Source: Eledone cirrhosa (taxonomy: Eukaryota; Mollusca; Cephalopoda; Octopoda; Eledonidae). From it: a stretch of DNA of 64,000 nucleotides. Shown piece by piece: positions 51,198 to 64,000 of this stretch. Below the pieces are notes generated by a model. It did not search any database, had not been told where the DNA came from, and worked only from the letters and a program-made list of their open reading frames with translations. The stretch spans positions 115,696,939 to 115,760,938 of the forward strand of contig OZ024742.1 in assembly GCA_964016885.1 (NCBI GenBank), given 5' to 3'. Numbering within the stretch: the stretch's first letter is position 1; the number at the start of each line of letters is the position of its first letter. The position numbers and the translations under genes were made by a program.

Positions 51198-54100
51198 TCA
51201 CACTTCCCTGTCTATAGCGTTTGTCTCGAAGCGGCACTGTCCTCCAGTAGCACTTCCATGCCAGGACTTTTTTGCCATTTCTCCGAAGTCCACAGCTGAA
51301 AAGTTCGCGACGAGAGCGTCATCGCACATGCTTGCTGCTGTACTTCTACAGAACATTAGAGTGGTATTTCCCCTTACACCATTGCCCGATTGATATAAGA
51401 CTGTTACCCGCTGATACCAATCTTTTTCCAGGGGTTCAGTCGGGATCATAGCATGACCTCTCACTGCAGCTCAGTCAAAGAGAAAACCTGCGGAAATACT
51501 TGTTTGAAACGCGGCCACCACACCTGTTCACAATTTAGGAATATATGGGGATGCCGTAAACACAGTTCATGTTTGTGCATCATCTGTCCCTCCTTTCCCA
51601 GCTCTCCGACTAGATGCGAATGGGTAAGGCAAGAAAGTCACACGTAATAGATGACTGACGTGACATACGCATTCGTCATCTCTGCCATTCTCTTAGTGAT
51701 AACTTTCTTTTGATCCAGCCTGCTCGTTACCTAGTTCAAGTTCTTATCCACTGGAGATCTGGATCCAACCAAAACCTGAGAAATGTCAACGGTCTGTCGA
51801 GATCAGTTGCTGTTGTGCATTGAGATGAACGAGCCCATGAATACACGACGAAAGCCTACTGCGTTCAGGACAACTGCCAGATGGTCGAGTCTATATAAAG
51901 CTTTTGATTGATTCAAATAAAATTTAAATGGATGTTTCTTATACTTGTTTGTGTCATGTCATGAAGAAAATATAAGATATCAATATGTGCCCTTAAGAAT
52001 TGAGTTCCCATAATATTTGGACCTTTGCACGAAGTATCCCAATTTTATGATTGCAAGTTACCCCTAAAATATTTCTTAAAGATGAAAGCGGCAATTGTCT
52101 CCGCATCTTGCAACGGGAAAATCATGTAACGTGACGATGACTCAGACTAGATTTCAAATATTGACAATAGCGGGGCCTACGAACAACGTTCGCTCTCTCG
52201 TTTCCTAGAACACATTTCACAACTCTGACAAGGACAATGTCATGTTTACATTGAAGATATGGCCCAGTGCTATTGTCGCTGCTAGCAGGTCAGCTGCAAT
52301 GCCACTCCTAGTCGCCTCTTCTACATTAGCTACTAATTACCACTCCCTTCTATTTTCTGATCACAATTTCTTTACTAACTATTATTGACTTTATTCTAAT
52401 CACTCTCTTGAATGCCCCACACAACCTGAAGTTGATGACTGTCCCTTTGAACTGTTGCTTAACTAATATAGCATTAGGCTTTGGGAAACGGAAACGACAC
52501 GTTAAGCTTCCAGAGACAAGTCACTACTCACGTGTTCTATCTAGGTCCCCTTTGCAGAACACGAGCTTATGGTCCGAATGGGCAAACGTTTGAAACAATG
52601 GACACCCTAACCTATTCTTATCAGTTATGTTAATCTAAAACATTTCTACATACGATCTACATAGCATTATACGACTGTTCCATGACGTCATTGGCAATCA
52701 CCTCCATAGCTAGTGATCTGTGGTCATTGAACATTTGATATTGGTTTCAGAACGACTGGAGTACACTTTCATTTATACACTCAACTTTTTGAATTGTAAT
52801 GTTGGCTGGATAGAGTTAAGGAGAAAAAGGAACCTGTTGCAGATGGAGTGTTTCGATCTCCATATCCGTTTGGGGTACCTTTGTGATCTTCTTTAAAAGC
52901 CTTCTTGTGGCTTTTATGTTAGCGGTCCCCATGATGTGGGGGTAGTTCTCCATCATGTGTGTTATGCCTTTAGGTACATCCGTGTTAGTCGTATAATTTG
53001 GAGTTCTATGTACCCACTTCTGTTAAATTTTCCCATCTGTTTATACGAGGAACATGTTATTGATTTGCTTTCCTCGGCAGAACAAAATGTTTGTTAGTTA
53101 GATCGTTCTTGAATTTACCTGACGGTCTACTTTGTTGCTGTTCCATGTGTTATCTTTCTCTAGCATGTTGTAATTGTTGTAGTATTGGTGGTTCTGCTAG
53201 TGGACGTTTTTGGTTCTCGAGTGTGGTGTATTTATTGGAGCTGGTGTATTGTTGGTTTCCTAGAATGTGTGTTGGTCTGCGTTGGAATGGTGCAGGTTGA
53301 TTTTGGAGTTATTTATGGTTCTGTTTGATTTTTTTTTGTGGGGGGGGGGGTATAGTGCCGCTCTTCCTCGCTGCGAAGAAGGGGAGGGTTCTGTGTTTGA
53401 GTGATTTGACTCAGATGGGTGTTGTGAGCTTGTAAGAGGAGAGGGAGAGCTGAGCTGGGAATCCCGCTGGGTCGTTTGGAATATTCCTGCTGTTGATATT
53501 GTTGTTGTTATGGTTGGTGGTGGTGATGGTGGTGATGGTGATGGAGGTGGTAGTGATGTTGCTGGGTATTGTGTTGCTCTAAATGATGCTCTAAGTGATG
53601 TTGTTGGATGTGCTGTTAGTGGTGGTAGTGTTGTTGCAATTGTTAGAGGTCCTGTTCTTGATGTTGCTTGTGGCACCGATGTTACCTCTTTTGTTACTGT
53701 TTACTGTTGAAGCTCTTGTTGTTTTGAGGACGCTGGCTTTGGCAGCTATAAGATGGGTGCTTTCTCCTTATCGATGACACTAATGCGTTGTTGCCGTCGA
53801 TGACCACACCTAGGCCCACCTCACTTGGCAGACGCACTAAATCTGGAATATTGTTAATATTATTTGGTTTGATCTGGAGAAGTAATTCAGACTGTTGTCA
53901 TCGTATGTGGTGTTGTTGTTATAGCTCATCTTGTTGTTGTTGTTGTCGTCATCGTTGTCACTGCTGCTGTTCTTTTTGTTGCCGTTGCCGTTACTTCTGC
54001 TGCTCTTTTTGTTGTTGTTGTTGTTGTTGTTGTTGCTGTCGTTGTTACTGCTGCTGCTGTTTTTGTTTTTGGTAGTGCTGGTAGTGACACTGGCCTGTTT

Positions 54101-54260
54101 GGAGATGTCTATGGTTGTAGTAGTGACATTGTTATTATTATTCGCCAGAGACTTTGCCTGAGTTGCTGTCATGACGAACATTATTTTGGGCAATATTTTG
54201 CCAGTCTGGCTGGATATGGAGAGGCGTGCAACCGCCATTTTAAAAACATTTGTGTACATG
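51198..54260 (-). mobile_element. Degenerate Tx1-like LINE relic X
   Basis: Reading leftward: ORF1 N-part (54259-53837, Asn/Ser/Thr-rich; 53676-53260, Ser/Pro/Thr-rich), endonuclease pieces (about 52800-52400, with SDHKLVFC near 52570), linker to about 52190, then an ORF2 C-terminal piece at 51464-51198 that aligns with 7920-8130. The RT is missing, so a large internal deletion is implied. Confidence 0.65.
53260..54259 (-). pseudogene. ORF1 low-complexity N-region of LINE relic X
   Basis: Two minus-strand frames: one begins VFKMAVARLSIS and becomes Asn-rich, the other is Ser/Pro/Thr-rich ending KKKSNRTINNSK. Composition and position parallel the start and tail of ORF1 at 3316-5039. Low complexity makes homology unprovable by eye; the supporting evidence is the endonuclease remnant downstream. 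Confidence 0.5.
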
Positions 54261-55042
54261 GAAAGAATGTTTAACTTATAATATATGAGCCTAAGGCCAA
54301 AATATTATCAGATGTCCCCTCTTGAGTGCAATCTCCGCAATCAAATCATATCACAAAATAAAAAAAATTAAATGGGTGAAAAACAAAATTTATATGACCG
54401 ATTTGCAATTCGTGTCGACAAAGAGACGAATAAAATAATAATAATAATAATGATCATAAAAATAATATTAATGATCATAATAATATTTTAGTATACTTTC
54501 TGAAGTCAATTGATAAAGAATGTCTCTTCACGAAAGCTTTCTTGAATGAAGAACTTGATATAATCTTATATATACCAACATCATAGCTAGAAATTAATTT
54601 AATATTTGTAAATAACCACTCGAGTCTTGGCTTCATAGTTTCTCTATAATGTACTTGGACATATTCGTGACTTAGCTTATTGTATTTCTGTGTAAAATCC
54701 ACCCACTTCCCACACATGTTCACAATAGCGATATCGACATATTATTATTCAAATAAGTAGAGTAATGCATGAACTCATTTAAGCATGAAGAGAATACTAG
54801 AAAGATTAAATAGTCACCCTGGTTGTCTGCCAATCTACTTACGCCATTTTTCTAGATAAGAAAAGAAGCAATTGAACTATTTAACGATAGAGGAAACTCT
54901 CGGAAGACCTACTGATTTTCATGTTAAAACTATTAGTCGCATCTTCAGATTGCAATAGCGAAGGTGATAATTATCAGTTGAAACTTTGAAGATGTAACAC
55001 CTTTTTGCTTCCATTTGTATGTGTAGCTATGCACGCTGTCAT
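54261..55042. other. AT-rich non-coding DNA
   Basis: Short (AAT)n at 54437-54452. An 82-codon minus-strand ORF (54475-54723) has no recognisable domain. Confidence 0.4.
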
Positions 55043-58035
<2,993 letters not shown>

Positions 58036-60005
58036 TTTCTCAATCGTATGCCACATTTTGTATTTTCATTATATATGTATATATATATGTGTGTGTGTGT
58101 CTGTGTAGTGTGTGTTTATACGTATGTATATACAGAGGGAAAAAGAGAGATAATCAGAAGATTTTGCAATTACTCTAGAAGCAAAAGAATTATTAATTGT
58201 TTTTATTTGCATTATTATCTACATATACGTGTTTGATTGTTTCTGTTGCATAACGATCCATGCATGAGACGAATAGAAATAGTAGAACAGTTCAATTTCT
58301 GTGCACTGGATATAATTTACTTATTCAAAACACCTTATCGGAGATAAAACACTTTAAAGCTCTGTATGTTTGTAAGTCTATCCATATCAAGAACACCAAT
58401 AGCATTGCTAAATTGAAAAGAGGAACAACAATGACGGCATTGAACGTATTTAACTTATGAATGAAAGGATTGATATGTCATATATACTAGAATTATTTCT
58501 TATGAACAATCATACAAAACTTTGAATTTTGTGTTTTGATGCGTTAATAAATAACATGGGGAAAATCTCGTAGTTTAATGTTGATTACTGAATCTAGGAA
58601 GAGATTAAACGTATGAAAGATATCATAATAATTGTTTCTAGAATATCATTGTACATGGAAATTCTAAATATATGTGTAAATGACAACCAGCTTTAAATGT
58701 ATGAGTAATTACAGGAAAAAATGTAGCTTAGAACCCAATAGATTTTGACTGGGAAGCAACATTCTTATTATAGCAACATGGCTGAGATATGAAATGCATT
58801 CTATTTACATGTCTGAATTTTAAAGTGGTAAAGGCAAACATATACATAAATGAATATACAAAACACATGGTGTGTTACTATAGTTGATAGAGATCGTCGT
58901 TTTTCATGTTCGTCCTTACGATTAAATAAGCCTGTCGTCAAAGCTGTTCCAATCATAAATATCACCCACTTCACTCGAACATTCTGTATCACAGAATGCT
59001 ATCCGTTATAGCTCTTTCTCTCTTTCTCTCTTCTCTGTCTTCTACCCACCTCTTTCAAATAATAGTACGTAATGTGAAGGAAACCAGGCAGCTATTACTA
59101 GCATAACGTTATCCTGCTAATATATGTTATTGATTACTTGCCAATAATGAACTGAGAAAGTGAATATCGTAAAAAACAAAAAAGTTATCTCCAGCTAGGT
59201 TCCATAGGTTCTTTCAATAAAATTTAAATAGCAGTTTTATTCGACTGCAAATTATTGTACAACATATTTCTCCCCGAAATTTTAAGCCCTGGGTTCTGTC
59301 ACTACTGTGTGATATCATAGGCAAGTTTTTATTTTTGCCCATGGCTGTATATTGATCCAAGCCTTCAGGATGAAACTGCGTACACTGCAATTGAATGCTA
59401 CTCTCAATCTCACAGAGGATTATGTGGCCACGATAATTTAATCTCAAAGCCTTTCCTTTGTCCGATCACTTCGAATATCATCGACTAAACCAACCGAGGA
59501 CCAATGATATTTATTTTAATCTCCAATAACAAGTGAATAAACGCACGCAAACGTTATACACTAGTTTTTCGCTGTATCATAGGAAATCTTTATTTTCTTT
59601 CTTTTGTGTTTTCTTTACTTTTGTGTAAATATATTGAAATATTCCGTAAAGGGTCTTCAGTCAATACATCTGGTATTATATCCAGGGATTAAATATTGTC
59701 ATAATGCGACTTGAACACATGCCAAACGACAAGGGAGAAGCCCCCAAAGCCAAAGTTCTGTTATTGTTTCAAAGATATTGATCAATAGACAAGTCAAGTG
59801 TCAGATGTACACTTGACTGACGCTAGACATTTCTTTCTTTTTTGCCTTCCTCATGTCAGCGGACTTGACATGCCATATCCTCCTCGCCAAATATATAAAA
59901 ATACTTTCTCTATTATTCTTTCTCGCTCCTCTAGATTTTTACTCCCTCTCACACTCTTGCATGCGTGAATGTGTGAACTGCCTCATGCATTTAACAGTAT
60001 GTGAT
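58036..60005. other. AT-rich non-coding DNA
   Basis: Nothing recognised beyond short TG tracts near 58088. Confidence 0.4.
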
Positions 60006-60013
60006 GTATGTGT

Positions 60014-60107
<94 letters not shown>

Positions 60108-60115
60108 TGGCGAAC

Positions 60116-60152
<37 letters not shown>
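60006..60152. repeat. (CA)n/(TA)n/(TG)n array
   Basis: TA arrays at about 60028-60095 and 60118-60150, with TG and CA pieces at the edges. Confidence 0.9.
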
Positions 60153-60154
<2 letters not shown>

Positions 60155-60713
60155 CACACACAAATTCATGCACACACATATAGACATTTATATCCAGGGG
60201 GATGGTATGCGTGTGTGTGAAATAACATAACATTTCCATACTCTTGTTTTATTCCTTTAGATGTAAGACAGTGGTGACTGTTTTCTCTAATGGAGCACAT
60301 GAGAGAGAAGTATAGCGGCAAATGTGTGTTAGATGCGTTTTGTAGCTCATCACGCACAATCCGATATGTTTAGTTAAACCACCTGTTGTCAGTTGACGTC
60401 TACGATGTTAAGTGTTGGCTAAGCTTTCAAATTTTGTTTAATTCCTAAGGGAAAAACATCATGAAATAAGGTCGTATAATGTTGTTTTCTTATTTCATGT
60501 TAATTTCATTGGACAGATAAAAGAAATATGTTATTCTATACGACTTCACTTATGTTATAAACACTATGGCAGTTGTTCTTGAAAACAAGGGCAAGAATGA
60601 CTCGTTGTATTTCTAACTCTAAATCTAACACTATTGGTTAGAAATTTGATTTCAATATTGAAAGTTATTGGTTTAGATAAGCGGATCAGTTGCCGCGTCG
60701 TTGCTTTAGTTTA
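60153..60713. other. Non-coding DNA
   Basis: Nothing recognised up to the hAT target duplication. Confidence 0.4.
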
Positions 60714-60822
60714 CTCTAAGTAAGTGATTCTAAACCAGTGTGCCTCAGCACACAGCTGTGTTGCGAGATCTTCCTAAGTGTGCCGCGAAATTGTGAATGG
60801 CACACTAAGAACAAAAATATTA

Positions 60823-61740
60823 TCTATATATATAAAACTGTGGTTGTCTGTCTGTCTATCGATTTTTGGCACACATCTCCTCTTAGAATCTCTCACGGAA
60901 TTGCACCCAAATTGCTATACTTGTACATTGAGCCCTAGCGAAGACATCGGAAAAAAAAATTTCAAATTGACCCACCCTATGTGACGAAATCGAATATAAT
61001 GTATCGATTTTTGAGCGTAAGTTATCAGTTATTTCCCTTTGTTCTGTTTACATTGAGCGTCTTACGTAAAAAAGTACGCTGGCTTTAACAGTTGTCGAGC
61101 CAACAAAATATTGACCTGCAAAATTCATCAGTTCGAACACTAAGCTTCCGTTTTGCTTCATTTCCATTTAAAAGCATTTTAAAACAATATTTTTACTTGA
61201 AAACAAGTCTATTTAAAGACTACGTAAAACAAGCAAATATTTCGTCGTTAGGCGTGCAGACAGACAGTCGTGCAGAGAGGTGATATACGCGTGCAGAGAG
61301 GTGATATAGGCGTGCAGACAGACAGTCGTGCAGAGAGGTGATATAGGCGTGCAGACAGATAGTCATGCAGAGAGGTGATATAGGCGTGCAGACAGACAGT
61401 CGTGCCGAGAGGTGATATAGGCGTGCAGACAGACATAACTGATAATTTGGTTACGCTAATGTTTTTCTCTGCGTTACAGTGTTTACATTTTCGATCTTTG
61501 TTAATAAATAACCAGTGCAGTTTTTATCCCCAGCATCCTCTTTTGTTATAACATTCGGGTTATCGTTATGTTTTCTTAACTTCATAAGGCATATTGTTGG
61601 TTGAGGGAATATTAATCAAAAACACCACATGCAAGTCTGCACAGTAGACACCACAGTTTTTAAGCCAAAAAAGAAACTTAACATTGTAACTTTAACACAG
61701 CTACTGAGCGACCCCGAGCAACGCCGGGCTTTACTGCTAG
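60823..61740 (+). mobile_element. Short non-autonomous Helitron inside the hAT MITE
   Basis: Starts TCTATATATATAAAAC after A (60822) and ends GCTAG before T (61741), fitting Helitron insertion between A and T with 5' TC and 3' CTRR. Eight bases upstream of CTAG is a GC hairpin (CCCG...CGGG around cgagcaacgc). It contains a 37-bp minisatellite and no Rep/helicase ORF. Confidence 0.75.
61251..61436. repeat. 37-bp minisatellite inside the Helitron
   Basis: Units beginning ggcgtgcagacaga at 61251, 61309, 61346, 61383 and 61420 (partial), plus one short unit at 61288. Copies are nearly identical. Confidence 0.9.
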
Positions 61741-61873
61741 TATATGATAAAGTTAAAAAATCTATATGAAAATTATTATTTTTCATATATATTTAGCCAG
61801 GTGTGCCGCTATTTTTTCATGTTTTCCAAGGTGTGCCGTTGGCAAAACAAGGTTGAGAACCACTGCTCTAAGT

Positions 61874-62308
61874 GATTGACTAGAAGCAGCATTTGGGAGT
61901 GGGATCTTGTACATTCAGTCATTCAACATCACATAACACCGGGTGGCAGTCACTGGTATGAGAGATACTATAACCTTTTGTTTTAATTGCTGTATTTTTC
62001 AAGAAAAAATCAAAATAATAGATTGGCTTTCTAGCATCTAAACTTAGTGTAAAGCCTGTCCCTAAATCCATAATTCCTGCTTAAGTTTCAGAGTAAAATA
62101 ATGCTATTGTTGTTTTAATTCGGATATGTCCTGTTTAAGTAGATATATAGTGAAAAATATACTAATAGTAAGCGTATTGTCTTTTCTTGTATTTAACAAT
62201 ATAATCCCACTGCCAATCTTTTGGCGATGCTATGATCGGATTTCTACGATTTCTAACTGACCGATTAACCTCGACAAGACTTCCTCCTTCATTGGCGTAT
62301 GTACTGAA

Positions 62309-62310
<2 letters not shown>
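61874..62310. other. Non-coding spacer
   Basis: Nothing recognised. Confidence 0.4.
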
Positions 62311-62386
<76 letters not shown>

Positions 62387-62475
62387 CAGTAGCAGTAGCA
62401 GCAGTAGTAGTAGTAGTAGCAGTAGTAGTAATAGTAGTAGTAGTAGTTGTAGTAGTAGTGGTAGTAGTAGCTGTT
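62311..62475. repeat. (AGT)n trinucleotide array
   Basis: AGT/TAG repeats over about 165 bp with AGC variants toward the right. Unlike the ATT arrays, it carries no LINE insertion. Confidence 0.95.
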
Positions 62476-64000
62476 ATAGTTTTCGAAAAGGACGCTGATC
62501 AAATACATTATTCCAGCCCTAGTAAACTCGACGTTTCATATCTGCTTAAAATACACAATCCAACGTAATTTTCGAAGCGGTAGAATACGAATTGTATGTG
62601 GATAGTTTCCAGGAGGAAGGTATTTACTGTAGATTTCTACAGCGAATAAAATAGTGTATATTTTTAATGTGATTCTATCGACAATAATTTGCTGTGTAAC
62701 ATGAAGTCTTAGCTTCGCCTTGGAACTTGAATAAAAACGAAATATGACAGGAGTTTCCTCCTGTAGTTGCTTAAAGAATCAAACTAACATTATGCAATTA
62801 TTGATATAAATTCTCATTTCTGCATAATTATTTCTAGTTGAATTCTTAATAATCCATGCATAAAATATACAAACACAATTTTTAAAATCGGAACAATAAA
62901 TGTTAACATAATGGATAATGTATATGAATATTATTCTATATTTTATATAAATATATCATATTAAATGTTATATTATATATATTAATATGTGACACATATA
63001 TAATATACCATCTATAAATAATGTATTAAATATGTTAGCACTTACTTTGCTATTTTGCAACTAACATCGATAAATATCATTTCACAAGCAAAACAAGTTT
63101 CAATAGGAATAGAAAACATCTACCCATATTTGTTTACAATATACAGGGTGATTGAAAACTATATGTACATGTTCATCAGCCTAGTTAACAATGGGACGCA
63201 AATCTCACTCAAATCTTAAACGAAGGTTTATTATTTTTATTCTGTTTGTATGCGAGGATTTCAGAGGCTTATAAACAGATAGAAAATAATTAAAAATGTA
63301 TTCCCAAACCAAGGACCTGGTCAAAATAACTGCCATAGATAAACTTCTCTGAAAGAAAGCAGGTCTGCCCGCAAAGACTTAAAATGTCATAGGAGACCTT
63401 TGATGATATAATCTTAGATTGATAGTAAATGCGAAACCATCATGACTGGACAGACTGAGCTGCTTGCTCATAATTTACCTTCGTTCCCAAACTAAATCTG
63501 TCAACAAACACAACATAGGATATTTAAAACAAATCAATTGAGAGGGCATCGTAATCGGCAGCTCTGGCACAAAGGCTGTTAGTAGATTCTACTATGATTT
63601 AATCTATATTCCGCGCATATCTCTTTCTTTACCTTCGACCGTAGTACCGTAAAAACAGAAATCGTTATCATTGGGGAAAATAAACATTTGCTATATGTGA
63701 TTTAAACTCTATACAGTTAAAATATGATGCTAAATATGCTAAATCGTTTTTGTGTATTGTTCCCTCAAACACACACACACAAACACACTTGTATATATAT
63801 ATATATATAGACATACATAAACGTATATATGTGTCAGTAATCAACACAAAATATAAGGTATGATGGATACATATAAATATATATTAATTATATTTATGTT
63901 TCTGGGCATTGTTGCATTTTATCGGCTACGTCATTTCGAATTTTGTTAGGTAATATATTATGTTTTTTCATATTATTCCAGTATCGTGTGAGTTTTATAG
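62476..64000. other. AT-rich non-coding DNA
   Basis: tatacagggtgattgaaaac at about 63143 resembles a mariner-type terminus, but no partner end is seen. Short CA/TA tract at 63765-63810. Confidence 0.4.

Larger units (their letters stand above)
60722..61865. mobile_element. hAT-type MITE with nested Helitron
   Basis: Perfect 8-bp target duplication CTCTAAGT at 60714-60721 and 61866-61873. The right end inverted reads CAGTGGTTCTCAACC, a hAT-type terminus. The left end reads AAGTGATTCTAAACC, the same with substitutions. Subterminal GTGTGCC motifs occur at both ends. Without the inner Helitron the element is about 226 bp and non-coding. Confidence 0.85.

Noticed and set aside
54475..54723. 82-codon minus-strand ORF
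   Set aside because: No domain, repeat or context supports it.
61251..61436. CRISPR-like repeats
   Set aside because: No unique spacers; it is a minisatellite within a Helitron.
62230..62508. Poly-Ser and poly-Tyr ORFs on both strands
   Set aside because: Translations of the (AGT)n array.
63130..63180. Mariner terminal repeat
   Set aside because: Only one acagggtg-type end is seen, with no partner or TA duplication.

Overview
The window reads as a repeat-dense, gene-free stretch of a large AT-rich animal genome. The long (TA)n arrays, the non-LTR and Penelope-like retroelement relics, and the tRNA-derived SINEs with the 'tggtactttattttatcga' body typical of octopus and squid repeats suggest a mollusc, most likely a cephalopod. 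That assignment is inference. I found no convincing host exon, rRNA or functional tRNA gene, so almost everything that can be annotated is mobile DNA or its debris.

Layout. 1-13.3 kb is a nested block of two LINE types. Plus-strand Tx1-like LINEs (AP-type endonuclease, RT, terminal zinc finger) end in (ATT)n tails. Minus-strand LINEs with a C-terminal CCHC plus restriction-like endonuclease (RLE, R4/Dong-like) sit inside those ATT tracts. One RLE copy (9.3-12.0 kb) keeps an open frame of at least 863 codons. 14.9-16.0 kb is an element with 213-bp inverted arms that carries a tiny hAT MITE. 16.5-19.3 kb holds SINE copies. 19.8-23.3 kb and 23.4-28.0 kb are two different Penelope-like elements (PLEs; RT plus GIY-YIG), each with an inverted partial copy head-to-head. 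28.6-31.5 kb is a decayed minus-strand LINE of RTE/Rex1 type. 32.8-43.0 kb is dominated by (TA)n arrays, large palindromes and PLE-like terminal repeats. Several of these contain CTGANGA...GAAA cores resembling hammerhead ribozymes, and two mariner relics and a GIY-YIG relic lie among them. 48.5-54.3 kb holds two decayed minus-strand Tx1-like LINEs in tandem. 60.7-61.9 kb is a hAT MITE with a perfect 8-bp target duplication that was later invaded by a short Helitron. The remainder is AT-rich DNA with microsatellites.

How the parts relate. The Tx1-like tails appear to have supplied the trinucleotide landing sites used repeatedly by the RLE LINEs. PLE ends and their ribozyme-like palindromes account for much of the inverted-repeat structure in the middle of the window. 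The window looks like intergenic or intronic DNA shaped by successive nested insertions.
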